Part shown: in pieces, positions 46,885 to 59,338 of the stretch | Position numbering within the stretch: position 1 is the stretch's first letter | Layout of the letters: each line of letters begins with the position of its first letter | Made by a program: the position numbers and the translations under genes | The notes under the pieces: model-generated | The model's input: only the letters and a program-made list of their open reading frames with translations | Told to the model about the DNA's origin: nothing | The model's database searches: none | NCBI RefSeq assembly: GCF_002155685.1 | Contig: NZ_MUYK01000002.1 | Span: forward strand, 372,001-436,000 | Direction of reading: 5' to 3' | Length of the DNA: 64,000 bases | Source: Erythrobacter colymbi | GTDB taxonomy: Bacteria; Pseudomonadota; Alphaproteobacteria; Sphingomonadales; Sphingomonadaceae

Positions 46885-47304
46885 ATGGCCGACATCCTTA
46901 TCGTCGAAGCGCGCTTCTATTCGCACCTCAATGACATGCTCATCGCCGGCGCCCGCGCTGCGCTGGAAGCCGAAGGGCACAAGGTCGAGGTGCTGACTGT
47001 GCCCGGCGCGCTCGAAATTCCCGGCGCCATCGCGCTCGCGGCCGAGGCCGACCGCTACGATGCCTTCGTCGCCATCGGCGTGGTGATCCGCGGCGAGACC
47101 TATCACTTCGAGATCGTCGCCGGCGAAAGCGCGCGCGCGATCATGGCGCTGACGATGGACGGTATCGCCATCGGCAACGGCATCCTCACGGTCGAGAACG
47201 AGGCCCAGGCGCTGGTCCGCGCCGACCCCGCGCAGAAGGACAAGGGCGGCGAGGCGGCCAAGGCGGCCCTCGCCCTGCTGGCGCTTCAGAGCCGCTTCGG
47301 TTGA
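46885..47304 (+). CDS. ribH: 6,7-dimethyl-8-ribityllumazine synthase
   Basis: This 139-residue enzyme joins the RibB product with the pyrimidine precursor to give lumazine, the last step before riboflavin synthase. Substrate and catalytic motifs are [26 protein letters not shown] with catalytic His74, and [13 protein letters not shown]. It lies 6 bp after ribB, in a short riboflavin operon. Length and motifs match RibH. No FMN riboswitch precedes the pair. Confidence 0.97.
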   Translation: MADILIVEARFYSHLNDMLIAGARAALEAEGHKVEVLTVPGALEIPGAIALAAEADRYDAFVAIGVVIRGETYHFEIVAGESARAIMALTMDGIAIGNGILTVENEAQALVRADPAQKDKGGEAAKAALALLALQSRFG

Positions 47305-47466
47305 CGATTGGCAGCGGGGGCGTCCCGCTTTGGTGCACCCCCTTCTCTACGTAATTTCCCTGTGTAGATTTCCATAAGGCATTAACGCGATATCCGAGCA
47401 GCTTCTGCTGTCACCTGCCGCAAGAGCGGGCTAGCAGACCTCTTCGGGACTTATTGGGATCTTACC

Positions 47467-47631
47467 CTGGAAAACGCCTCAGCCGCGACGCCGTGCGATA
47501 CGGACGCGCAGAACATTCTCGCTGTGCTCGAACAACAGCTCGCCGCGCTTGACCGGCGCGGCGCGCACATCGCCGCCGCCCATCTGGACGCCGCGATCCA
47601 GCAGTTCCGGCTCGACCTCGCGCAGCGCTAA
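47467..47631 (+). CDS. Small helical protein with non-standard start
   Basis: This 54-residue frame with clear coding character (strong third-position GC, TAA stop) starts at CTG 47467 or at an internal GTG; no ATG or TTG is available after the in-frame stop at 47387. GGGA lies about 7 nt upstream of the CTG. The product is one long amphipathic helix (ILAVLEQQLAALDRRGAHIA, AAIQQFRLDLAQR) and may dimerise. I recall similar tiny proteins in sphingomonads, without known role. It is followed by the MarR-type gene. Confidence 0.45.
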   Translation: MENASAATPCDTDAQNILAVLEQQLAALDRRGAHIAAAHLDAAIQQFRLDLAQR

Positions 47632-47744
47632 GCCTCGCTGTTTGCTTAGCATTTCCCCTGACAAAATAGCGACCCTCGTATTCGCCCGTAAAGCCAGACC
47701 GCTGCACGGGGCCTATCAGCAAGGCGTGGAGCACACCCGGCCCG

Positions 47745-48311
47745 ATGCGAGGCCGGATCTATCCGCGGGGCAATGCGATGGGCAACATGAAGGGAAAGGC
47801 CAGCCATCACGCTGGGGGTGAAAGCGCCCCCGATGCAGCGTCGCTGTTCCACCCTCTGGCGGACGAGCTGATGGCGATTGCGGCCCGGCTGCGCGATGCC
47901 GCTGCCAACGGCGAAGCAATTTCCAGCGAAAGCGCCGAACCCGCATCTCCGCCCCGCCCGCTCCGGCCCGCGCGCGGCTATCTCGCGCTTGCCCGCAAGG
48001 CCTATGCCCTCAGGCGCAAGCGCGCTGCGATCTTCGGCAATCCCGACCTGTTCGGGGAGCCCGCATGGGACATTCTGCTGGATCTCTACATCGCCCAGGC
48101 GGAAGGCAAGCAGGTCTCGGTCTCGAGCGCCTGCATCGGCTCGGCCGCGCCGCCGACCACCGGCCTGCGCTGGCTCGGCGTGCTGGCCGACGAAGGCCTC
48201 GTGGTGCGTGAGGCGGACGCCGAGGACCATCGCCGCGTGCTCGTCAGGCTGACGCCTTCAGGGCAAGCGGCGATGGATCGCTTCTTCGAGGCCGCCGAAC
48301 CCGGCGTCTAG
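47745..48311 (+). CDS. MarR-like winged-helix protein
   Basis: This 188-residue protein has an N-terminal polar region of about 80 residues, then a winged helix with ALRRKRAAIFGNPDLFGEPAWDILLDLYIAQ, key parts RAAIFGNPDLF and AWDILLDLY, TTGLRWLGVLADEGLVVR as recognition region, and the wing DHRRVLVRLTPSG, as in MarR-type regulators. ATG 47745 gives this length; Met codons at 47778 and 47787 are alternatives and no ribosome site decides. Targets are unknown. It converges on enolase, leaving only 3 bp between the stops. Confidence 0.8.
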   Translation: MRGRIYPRGNAMGNMKGKASHHAGGESAPDAASLFHPLADELMAIAARLRDAAANGEAISSESAEPASPPRPLRPARGYLALARKAYALRRKRAAIFGNPDLFGEPAWDILLDLYIAQAEGKQVSVSSACIGSAAPPTTGLRWLGVLADEGLVVREADAEDHRRVLVRLTPSGQAAMDRFFEAAEPGV

Positions 48312-48314
48312 CGA

Positions 48315-49625
<1,311 letters not shown>

Positions 49626-49790
49626 TTAGGGTGTTAAGACACTTGGGCCCTATGATATTGGCGACGACATGATTCTGGCTTGACGATTCCGCCTCGCGCC
49701 GCGCGCACCGTCCCTATTCGCAGGGATAGCCGCGTGCAAGCGGATGCGGCAGGCGCGGCGGATCGCCCAAAAACGAAAAGGAGCACTTCG

Positions 49791-50423
49791 ATGGCAGACA
49801 GCACGCGACCCGAAAAGACCCCGGTCAAGAAGACCCCGGCCAAGTCGGCCAAGGGTGCCACCGCCAAGGCTGACGGCCCGGCCAAGGCCGCCCCGCGCAA
49901 GAGCGGCGCAGTCGCCAAGGCTCCTGACGCGGCGCCCGCATCCTCGCAGGTCGTCGAGGCCAAGAGCCGCTTCAACGCCGCGCTCGAGGAAGCCAAGGCC
50001 GGCGCCGCTGCGCTGCGGGCCGAGGCCGAGAACCGGCTTACCTCCGTCGGTGGCCAGGCCAAGGGCAGGGGCACCGATCTCGTAGCCGAGGCCAAGACCT
50101 ATGCCGATCAGGCGCGCGGCAAGGCCGGCGAGCTGGCGGTGGAAGGCAAGAAGGTCACCACCGACGCGATCGCCTCGCTCGGCAAGGTGGTGGGCGACAG
50201 CGCCGCACAGATCGACGAGAAGCTGGGCGAGCAATATGGCGACTATGCCAGAAAGGCCGCCCGCAGCCTGCAGGAAACCTCGGCCAAGCTCGAAGCCAAG
50301 AGCGTCGAGGAACTGGGCGAGGATGCGCGCGCGATGGTCCGCAAAAGCCCGGGCGTGGCTGTGGGCGTTGCCGCGGTGTTCGGCTTCTTCCTTGCACGCC
50401 TGTTCGGCGGGAAGCGCGGCTGA
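49791..50423 (+). CDS. YqjD/ElaB-like membrane-anchored protein
   Basis: This 210-residue protein starts at ATG 49791 with AAAAGGAG upstream. Residues 1-55 are Lys/Ala/Pro-rich (histone-like KKTPAKSAKGATAKA). A long coiled coil follows, then KSPGVAVGVAAVFGFFLARLF, a single C-terminal membrane helix with Gly repeats. This is the plan of the DUF883/ElaB/YqjD group, which anchor ribosomes or other partners to the inner membrane in stationary phase. It leads a cluster of four small genes. Confidence 0.75.
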   Translation: MADSTRPEKTPVKKTPAKSAKGATAKADGPAKAAPRKSGAVAKAPDAAPASSQVVEAKSRFNAALEEAKAGAAALRAEAENRLTSVGGQAKGRGTDLVAEAKTYADQARGKAGELAVEGKKVTTDAIASLGKVVGDSAAQIDEKLGEQYGDYARKAARSLQETSAKLEAKSVEELGEDARAMVRKSPGVAVGVAAVFGFFLARLFGGKRG

Positions 50424-50449
50424 TCCTGCCCGCCCGAAAGGCGTAGCCC

Positions 50450-50887
50450 ATGCATGATACCGACCCCGGCCTCGCACGGGTGCCCGACAGCGACCCCGCC
50501 GACACCGCGCTGACGCCGGAGCCGGTGGACGCGCCCGAGGGCAGTACCGGCTTCTCCGCCCTGCGCGACGAAGTCACGGCGCTGGTCGAGGATGCGCGCA
50601 CCTATGCCGAGGCCGAGGTCGCCTTCCAGAAGACCCGGGCGAGCCTTGCCGGCAAGCACGGTGCGCGCGCGCTGGTCATGCTGGTGCTGGCGCTGGTGCT
50701 GCTCCACATCGCGCTGATCGCGCTGGCGGTGGGTGCGGTGATCGCGCTCGCGCCGCTGGTGACGATCTGGGGCGCAATCGCGATCGTCGTCGGCGTGATG
50801 CTGCTCGGCGTCGCCCTGCTGGTGCGGGCGGCGATGGCCGACGGCAAGCTGCTGGGCGCGATGTTCGGCTCCGGAGAGGCGCCATGA
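50450..50887 (+). CDS. Phage holin family (holin-X, superfamily III) protein
   Basis: This 145-residue protein has a polar N-terminus with a helical segment (LVEDARTYAEAEVAFQKTR) and two hydrophobic helices (ALVMLVLALVLLHIALIAL and IAIVVGVMLLGVALLV). This matches the proteins named putative actinobacterial holin-X, which are chromosomal, not phage, and of unknown role. The YAEAEVAFQKTR motif is typical for the group. It starts 26 bp after the YqjD-like gene and overlaps the next gene by 4 bp. No phage genes are near. Confidence 0.75.
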   Translation: MHDTDPGLARVPDSDPADTALTPEPVDAPEGSTGFSALRDEVTALVEDARTYAEAEVAFQKTRASLAGKHGARALVMLVLALVLLHIALIALAVGAVIALAPLVTIWGAIAIVVGVMLLGVALLVRAAMADGKLLGAMFGSGEAP

Positions 50888-51264
50888 CCCGCCTGCCCGA
50901 CCGCTTCGTCGAGGACCGCGCCCTGCGCGATGCCGCCCGCGCGGTGCTGACCGAGGATATCGAGCAGCTGCGCGCCAGCCTCTCCGAACAGGGGATCGCA
51001 AGCCGCGTCTCCTCGGGCGTTTCGGCGACCATCTCGGAGCGGGTCAAGGCCGGCGCGCGCGATGTCTGGACCGAGGCGCGCGCACAGGCGGGCGACAACA
51101 AGGGCATCCTCGCGGCGATTATCGGCGCGATCATCCTGTGGTTCGCGCGCGGACCGATTCTCGAATGGATCGAGGAGCTTGTCGAGGAAAGCTCCTATGA
51201 TGACGAAGACGTAGCAGCAGGCACCGCCACCCCCGATGCGGCGCCTGAGGGAGACCCTGAATGA
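50884..51264 (+). CDS. Small single-span membrane protein
   Basis: This 126-residue protein starts at an ATGA overlap with the holin-X gene. It is helical and charged up to residue 73 (AGARDVWTEARAQAGDN), then has one hydrophobic helix (GILAAIIGAIILWFARGPIL) and a strongly acidic C-terminus (EWIEELVEESSYDDEDV). No family is recognised. It is conserved in this cluster position by my recollection only, and its role should be tied to its neighbours. Confidence 0.6.
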   Translation: MTRLPDRFVEDRALRDAARAVLTEDIEQLRASLSEQGIASRVSSGVSATISERVKAGARDVWTEARAQAGDNKGILAAIIGAIILWFARGPILEWIEELVEESSYDDEDVAAGTATPDAAPEGDPE

Positions 51265-51839
51265 CCGAACCCACCCCCCTGCCCACTCCCGACAAGCGCG
51301 ACGCGCTGCGCGCCCGGATCGAAGCGGCCGAGCGCCGCAATGCCGAGCGCAATCTGGCCGATCAGGCCCGCGATGCCGCCAATGCCGCGGTCGATTACAC
51401 CCGCGCCAATCCGCTGACCGTGATCGGCGGCGCGGTCGCCTTCGGGCTTGTCCTCGGCCTGCTCACCCGCCCCGGCCGCCGCGTCGCGAGCAAGGCTCTG
51501 CACGGCGCGAGCGACGCGATTTCCGGAGCCGCTTCAAGCGCTTCCTCGGGGGTGAAGAGCCTCACCTCGCGCGGCGGATCGCGGCTCGGCACGATGATCG
51601 GCGAGGCGGCGGTGGCCTATGCCATGACCATCATCGACGACCTGCTCGACGCGGCCGAAGAGGGCAAGGAGCGCGCAGGGGACCTGTCGCAGGCGGCTGG
51701 TGCCAAGGCGAAGAAGCTCTCCGCCGATGCCTCGGACGCGGCGGGTTCCGCCGCCGACAGCACCCGCCAGCTTGCGCGCAAGGCGCAGGAGGCCGCTGTT
51801 GGCGTGGTGCGCGATCTGCGCCGCCGGACGCAGGGCTGA
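51261..51839 (+). CDS. Second YqjD-like membrane protein
   Basis: This 192-residue protein overlaps the previous gene (ATGA). Its hydrophobic helix lies early (NPLTVIGGAVAFGLVLGLLT, residues 51-70), preceded by an amphipathic helix (RRNAERNLADQARDAANAA), as in the DUF883 group where the helix is terminal. A second weak hydrophobic stretch (GEAAVAYAMTIIDDLL) and an Ala/Lys coiled-coil tail follow. Together with the first YqjD-like gene it brackets the cluster, which may act as one membrane assembly. Confidence 0.65.
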   Translation: MTEPTPLPTPDKRDALRARIEAAERRNAERNLADQARDAANAAVDYTRANPLTVIGGAVAFGLVLGLLTRPGRRVASKALHGASDAISGAASSASSGVKSLTSRGGSRLGTMIGEAAVAYAMTIIDDLLDAAEEGKERAGDLSQAAGAKAKKLSADASDAAGSAADSTRQLARKAQEAAVGVVRDLRRRTQG

Positions 51840-51935
51840 TCCCTACACAGACGCCGCTTTGGCGGAGGAAGGCTTGCCCTTGGCGCGTCAGGCGCTAGAG
51901 GGGCGCGCATCCTTCCTCCCCAAGGGTTTACGACA

Positions 51936-52166
51936 ATGGCAGAAACCACTCCCACCCAGCGCCTCCACCTCGTGATGGGGGGCCGCGTGAAGGATCCGCG
52001 CGGTATCGAGTTCCAGGATCCCGAGAGCATTCACGTCGTCGGCGTGTTCAGTTCCTACGACGCGGCGGTCGATGCGTGGCGCGCGCAGGCCCAGCGCACC
52101 GTGGATGATGCGGAGATGAAGTATGTCGTCGTCCACATCCACAAGTTGCTGACTCCCGAGGATTAA
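51936..52166 (+). CDS. DUF4170 protein
   Basis: This 76-residue single-domain protein starts at ATG 51936 with AAGGG upstream. The pattern LHLVMGGRVKDPRG, VVGVFSSYDAAVDAWRA and MKYVVVHIHKLL identifies DUF4170, a small family found across alphaproteobacteria and without assigned function. It has no signal or membrane span. It sits 7 bp before the acetyltransferase gene and is probably co-transcribed with it. Confidence 0.88.
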   Translation: MAETTPTQRLHLVMGGRVKDPRGIEFQDPESIHVVGVFSSYDAAVDAWRAQAQRTVDDAEMKYVVVHIHKLLTPED

Positions 52167-52173
52167 TTCCTCC

Positions 52174-52656
52174 GTGGCGGTGATCCGCCCCTACCGTGAC
52201 AGCGATGCGGCCGCGATTGCCGCGCTGACACTTGCGGCGATCCGCGAGACGGCCTTGCGCGCCTATTCGCCCGAACAGGTCGCGGCGTGGTCCGCTCGCT
52301 TTTCGCCGGAGCGGGTGTTGGAGTGGGTCGCGCGGGGCAGCACCATCCTCGTCGCGGTGGACGATGCCGGCGAGGCCCTTGCCTACACCGTGCTCGATAC
52401 GGACGGGCATCTCGACATGCTTTATTGCCACCCCGCCCACACCGGCAGGGGCCTTGGCTTTGCCCTGCTGGAGGCGGCCGAGGCGGCGGCGCGGGAAGCG
52501 GGCGTCACCCGCCTGTTCACCGAGGCGAGCGAGCTGGCGCGGCCGGTGTTTGCCCGCGCGGGCTATGCCGTGCTGCAGCGGCGCGATTTCACCATCCCTT
52601 CCGGGGACAGCGAAATCGCGATCCACAATTACGCCATGGAAAAGCACCTCACCTGA
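52174..52656 (+). CDS. GNAT family N-acetyltransferase
   Basis: This 160-residue protein has the acetyl-CoA fold. Strand 4 and the pyrophosphate loop are LYCHPAHTGRGLGFALLEAAE (key Q/RxxGxG/A part TGRGLGFA). The C-terminus has ASELARPVFARAGYAVLQRRDF. The start is GTG 52174 with GAGG about 12 nt upstream, so translation may depend on the preceding DUF4170 gene. The acceptor substrate is unknown. It is followed by the second parS region. Confidence 0.88.
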   Translation: MAVIRPYRDSDAAAIAALTLAAIRETALRAYSPEQVAAWSARFSPERVLEWVARGSTILVAVDDAGEALAYTVLDTDGHLDMLYCHPAHTGRGLGFALLEAAEAAAREAGVTRLFTEASELARPVFARAGYAVLQRRDFTIPSGDSEIAIHNYAMEKHLT

Positions 52657-52669
52657 CCGACGGGCGCGA

Positions 52670-52685
52670 TGTTTCACGTGAAACC
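52670..52685. other. parS centromere site, second copy
   Basis: TGTTTCACGTGAAACC matches 15 of 16 bases of the ParB consensus; only the last base differs. Like the first site it lies in a gap between convergent genes (stops at 52656 and 52824) and is accompanied by a GGGTCTRG array. It is 51.2 kb from the first site. Confidence 0.83.
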
Positions 52686-52697
52686 GCGCAAAACCGG

Positions 52698-52748
52698 GGG
52701 TCTGAAGGGGGTCTGGCAGGGGTCTAGAGGGGTCTAGCAGGGGTCTGG
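52698..52748 (+). repeat. Second GGGTCTRG array beside parS
   Basis: Five octamers of the form GGGTCTGA/GGGTCTGG/GGGTCTAG start at 52698, 52709, 52720, 52730 and 52741, that is 11, 11, 10 and 11 bp apart. The array begins 12 bp right of parS. It reads on the plus strand here and on the minus strand at the first site, so in both cases it points away from parS in the same sense. It is non-coding. Confidence 0.75.
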
Positions 52749-52823
52749 TGCCCGGCTAGGCCGCGCTGGCACCCCGCGAAGGTGCAGCGAGACGTCGCAC
52801 CGCGCGGCGCCGGAAAAGCCCGC

Positions 52824-53108
52824 TTACCGCAGCGCCGCCGCAGCAGCAGCGGCAATCGCCACCAGCGCCAGCGCCACCCGCGTCCGGCGGCCCGAGCGGC
52901 GGCCGCGCCACTGCGCTTCGTCGATCCACCACTTGCCCTTGCCGTCGGTCTTGAGCACGTCGAGACCCTTCAGCCGCTCGAAGGCGCGCTGGCGACTCGG
53001 ACGGGCGGGGGCATAGGGGATCGCGTCGGCCATGCTGACCGCGCCGGCCTCGAGGAAATGCTCGGCCACCTTGCGCTCGGCAATCGGCCTTACCGGAACC
53101 ACCGCCAT
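52824..53108 (-). CDS. Small protein with winged-helix-like domain and C-terminal anchor
   Basis: This 94-residue protein has residues 1-70 that look like a compact winged-helix (ERKVAEHFLEAGAVSMADAI, then AFERLKGLDVLKTDGKGKWWIDE), followed by a basic patch (RGRRSGRRTR) and one hydrophobic Ala-rich helix at the end. The order suggests a tail-anchored DNA- or protein-binding protein. No family name can be given. It lies 24 bp downstream of greA on the same strand. Confidence 0.6.
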   Translation of the reverse strand: MAVVPVRPIAERKVAEHFLEAGAVSMADAIPYAPARPSRQRAFERLKGLDVLKTDGKGKWWIDEAQWRGRRSGRRTRVALALVAIAAAAAAALR

Positions 53109-53131
53109 GTCGCGCCCCCCCTATCCTCGCG

Positions 53132-53608
53132 TCAGATGAACTCGATCTTGTCGACGAGGTAGAACTTCTCGCCCGCCGGCACCGTCACCTCGATCTCGTC
53201 GCCCACCTGCTTGCCGATCAGCGCCCGCGCCAGCGGCGAGGAATAGCTGATCCGGCCGCGATTGGCATCGGCCTCGGTCTGGCCGCAGATCTGGTAGCGT
53301 ACCGGCTTGTCGTTCTCGTCGAGCAGGGTCACGGTCGCGCCGAAGATGATCTTGTCACCCGACAGCGTGGTCGGATCGATGATCTGCGCGCGGCTGACCT
53401 TGTCCTCGATCTCGGCGATCTGCGCCTCGACCTGGCCCTGACGTTCCTTGGCGGCGTGATATTCGGCGTTTTCCGAAAGGTCGCCGTGGGCGCGCGCTTC
53501 CTCGATCGCCTCGACGATTTTCGGACGTTCCTCGCGCAGCACCTTGAGGTCGGCGGTCAGCCGCTCGTAACCCTCGGCCAGCATCGGGACCTTTTCCATC
53601 GTCGCCAT
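53132..53608 (-). CDS. greA: Transcription elongation factor GreA
   Basis: This 158-residue factor rescues backtracked RNA polymerase. The N-terminal coiled coil has the acidic tip ([17 protein letters not shown], key D and E near residues 43-46), and the C-terminal domain has [17 protein letters not shown] and [21 protein letters not shown] 53608 is preceded by AAGAAAG; a longer frame to 53641 is unlikely. It lies 116 bp downstream of carB on the same strand, the usual order in sphingomonads. Confidence 0.97.
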   Translation of the reverse strand: MATMEKVPMLAEGYERLTADLKVLREERPKIVEAIEEARAHGDLSENAEYHAAKERQGQVEAQIAEIEDKVSRAQIIDPTTLSGDKIIFGATVTLLDENDKPVRYQICGQTEADANRGRISYSSPLARALIGKQVGDEIEVTVPAGEKFYLVDKIEFI

Positions 53609-53724
53609 CTTTCTTGTCTTTCTATCGGTTAGCCGAAGCACCTGACCCGAAATGCGAAAGAAAGTCTTTACCGCCGTCCAGTCAGCACGACGTCAAGCAC
53701 TCTCGATTTCGGGGGAAGTGTCAG

Positions 53725-57050
<3,326 letters not shown>

Positions 57051-57051
<1 letters not shown>

Positions 57052-57404
57052 TAGTGAGCCTTGAAGCTGATAAACAAGGGGAAACCTTCTTTCTGCGCGT
57101 TCGTCAGAATGCAGTCGATGACCGTCTCGTTTCCGGGGGCGATGTTGACACGTGAGCGCGGACCGGTGTGCCCAATTTCAGCGGTGAACTCGCTGGCACC
57201 GCACTTGCGAACCAAAGCAGAGCTCGACGTCCGGACGGCGGTTTCATCGTCCGTCTTTTTCACGACATCTTCTAAGGTCTGCGCCCTACTCTCTACTTCC
57301 AGAACCGGCGACAGGGGCTTTGTTGAGCCAATGGACTGGCCGATAAGCCAAGCCGCCGATGTTACCACCGAGCCTGCTGCGAAGGCGATCAAGGCGGGCC
57401 TCAC
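57051..57404 (-). CDS. Hypothetical protein between carA and carB
   Basis: This 117-residue protein starts at GTG 57404, overlapping the carA stop by 4 bp (GTGA). Its own stop overlaps the carB start by one base (TAATG). The N-terminus is a signal-anchor ([18 protein letters not shown]). The rest has a coiled segment ([17 protein letters not shown]) and a beta-rich part with two cysteines (VRKCGAS, VIDCIL). GC content looks lower than in carA and carB. No family is recognised. Its position means it is translated with the pyrimidine enzymes. Confidence 0.65.
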
Positions 57405-58594
57405 CCCAGCCCCCCCACAAACTTCTCGAACAGGTAGAAGCTGTCCTGCGGCCCCGGGCTTGCCTCAGGGTGATACTGCACCGCGAAGGCCTTCTTGCCC
57501 TTGATCGCGATCCCGCAATTCGTCCCGTCGAACAGCGAGACGTGGGTCTGCTCGACATGCTCCGGCAGGGTCGCCGCGTCCACCGCGAAGCCGTGGTTCA
57601 TCGAGGTGATCTCGACGAGGCCGGTGGTCTCGCCCCACCCTTCCCCGACGCGCTGGACGGGGTGGTTCGCGCCGCGGTGGCCCTGGTGCATCTTGATCGT
57701 CTTCGCCCCCGCGGCGAGCGCGAGCATCTGGTGGCCGAGGCAGATGCCGAACAGCGGCACATCCGCATCGAGCAGCGCCTTGATCACCGGCACGGCATAT
57801 TCGCCGGTCGCCGCCGGATCGCCCGGGCCGTTGGAGAGGAAAACGCCGTCGGGCTTCAGGGCCATCACCTCGTCGAAGCTCGTCTTGGCGGGCACCACCG
57901 TCACCCGCGCCCCGGCTTTCACGAGATTGCGGAAGATATTGTCCTTCGCGCCGTAATCGATCGCGACCACGTGGGGCTTGGCGTCGAAAGCCGCGCGGCC
58001 ATAGCCCTTGCCCAGCGTCCACGATCCGCCCGCCCACTGCTCGCCGCCCTCGCGGGTGACGCGGATGGCGAGGTCCATGCCTTCGAGCCCCGCCCACTCC
58101 TGCGCGCGCTTGACGAGCGCGGGGATTTCGAACTTGCCGTCGGGCGCATGGGCGATCACCGCATTGGGCGCGCCGGTCTGGCGGATGCGGCGGGTCAATG
58201 CGCGGGTGTCGATCCCCGACAGGCCGATCTTGCCGTTCCGCACCATCCAGTCGGCAAAGCGCTCGATCGAGCGGAAGTTGCTCGGCTCGGTCACGTCCTC
58301 GCGCACCACGCAGCCGACCGCGCCCCCAAACGGACCGGCGACCTTGCTCTCGACATCCTCGCCATTCGCACCGACATTGCCGATGTGCGGGAAGGTGAAG
58401 GTGACGATCTGCGCGGCGTAGGAGGGATCGGTCATCACCTCCTGATAGCCGGTCATGGCGGTGTTGAAGCACACCTCGCCCACCGCCGATCCGGTCGCCC
58501 CGAAGCCGCGGCCCCACAGCACGGTGCCATCGGCCAGAACGAGGACTCCCGTCGCCCCTGAAGGTTGCGCGCGAGTGGATGCGGGGTCGGCCAT
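57401..58594 (-). CDS. carA: Carbamoyl-phosphate synthase small subunit
   Basis: This 397-residue glutaminase subunit feeds ammonia to CarB. The N-terminal half has VLVLADGTVLWGRGFG and CFNTAMTGYQEV. The class I amidotransferase half has the nucleophile Cys285 in GICLGHQML and the His/Glu of YHPEASPGP. ATG 58594 is chosen, giving MADPAS; a longer frame to 58669 adds 25 unlikely residues. It heads the carA-orf-carB operon and is divergent from the yqeY gene. Confidence 0.97.
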   Translation of the reverse strand: MADPASTRAQPSGATGVLVLADGTVLWGRGFGATGSAVGEVCFNTAMTGYQEVMTDPSYAAQIVTFTFPHIGNVGANGEDVESKVAGPFGGAVGCVVREDVTEPSNFRSIERFADWMVRNGKIGLSGIDTRALTRRIRQTGAPNAVIAHAPDGKFEIPALVKRAQEWAGLEGMDLAIRVTREGGEQWAGGSWTLGKGYGRAAFDAKPHVVAIDYGAKDNIFRNLVKAGARVTVVPAKTSFDEVMALKPDGVFLSNGPGDPAATGEYAVPVIKALLDADVPLFGICLGHQMLALAAGAKTIKMHQGHRGANHPVQRVGEGWGETTGLVEITSMNHGFAVDAATLPEHVEQTHVSLFDGTNCGIAIKGKKAFAVQYHPEASPGPQDSFYLFEKFVGGLG

Positions 58595-58734
58595 AGGGCG
58601 CTCCGTTGACTGGGTTTCCGGCGATGGTGCTAAGTTTTGCCCGCTAGGCCCCTCGCCCCCCCGCGTCAACCTAGGCTTGGCGCTGAATTTGCGTTACGGG
58701 CGCGCCCAACAGAGCCATTCCACAGGAAAGACCG

Positions 58735-59190
58735 ATGATCCGAGACGATATCAAGGCCGCCACCATCGCCGCGATGAAAGCCGGCGAGAAGGACCGCACC
58801 GCCGCGCTCCGCCAGATCAGCGCCAAGATCAAGGACCGCGACATCGAGGAGCGCACCGCCGCGCAGCCGGTGACCGACGATGACGTGCTGGTGACGAGCG
58901 TGCTCCAGAAGATGGCCAAGCAGCGCCGCGAATCGATCGAGATGTACGATGCCGGCGGGCGCGTGGAACTCGCCGCGGTCGAGCGCGCGGAGCTCGCCGT
59001 GATCGAGGAATTCCTCCCCCAGATGATGGACGAGGCCGCCACGAAGGCCGCGATCGAGGCGATCAAGGCCGAGACCGGCGCGTCTTCGATGAAGGACATG
59101 GGCGCGGTGATGGGCGAGCTGCGTGCTCGCCACGGCGCGGTGCTCGACGGCAAGCTGGCGAGCACGCTGGTGAAGGCGGCGCTTTCGTAA
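58735..59190 (+). CDS. GatB/YqeY domain protein
   Basis: This 151-residue protein starts at ATG 58735 with AGGAAAG upstream. The pattern IRDDIKAATIAAMKAGEKDR, key part MKAGEKDRTAALR, followed by RRESIEMYDAGGR, EEFLPQMMDEA and MKDMGAVMGELRARHG, identifies the YqeY family, a stand-alone relative of the C-terminal domain of GatB that may help tRNA-dependent amidation. It is divergent from carA and separated from dnaG by a long palindrome. Confidence 0.92.
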   Translation: MIRDDIKAATIAAMKAGEKDRTAALRQISAKIKDRDIEERTAAQPVTDDDVLVTSVLQKMAKQRRESIEMYDAGGRVELAAVERAELAVIEEFLPQMMDEAATKAAIEAIKAETGASSMKDMGAVMGELRARHGAVLDGKLASTLVKAALS

Positions 59191-59194
59191 TTCA

Positions 59195-59282
59195 CGTCGC
59201 CCCGTGCTTGACACGGGGCTTGGCTATTCGTCGTCAAGGCCGGAGAAAAGAAGCCCAGCCCCGTGTCAAGCACGGGGCGACG
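59195..59282. repeat. Palindromic repeat with 26-bp perfect arms
   Basis: Two perfect inverse copies, 59195-59220 and 59257-59282, with core CCCCGTGCTTGACACGGGG, lie around a 36-nt loop between yqeY and dnaG. Each arm is itself a small palindrome (CCCCGTG-ctt-GACACGGGG, imperfect). Such elements, built on GTGCTTGACACG, recur between genes in sphingomonads by recollection. The element would make a strong hairpin in any read-through RNA. Confidence 0.85.
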
Positions 59283-59338
59283 CGGGTATTTGTGCAGGCC
59301 CGCTTGAACGCAGCCAAGTTGCGGCCCAATAACCACCC

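Noticed and set aside
50450..50887. Holin gene as a sign of a prophage
   Set aside because: No endolysin, structural, integrase or repressor genes are nearby. The holin-X family is chromosomal.
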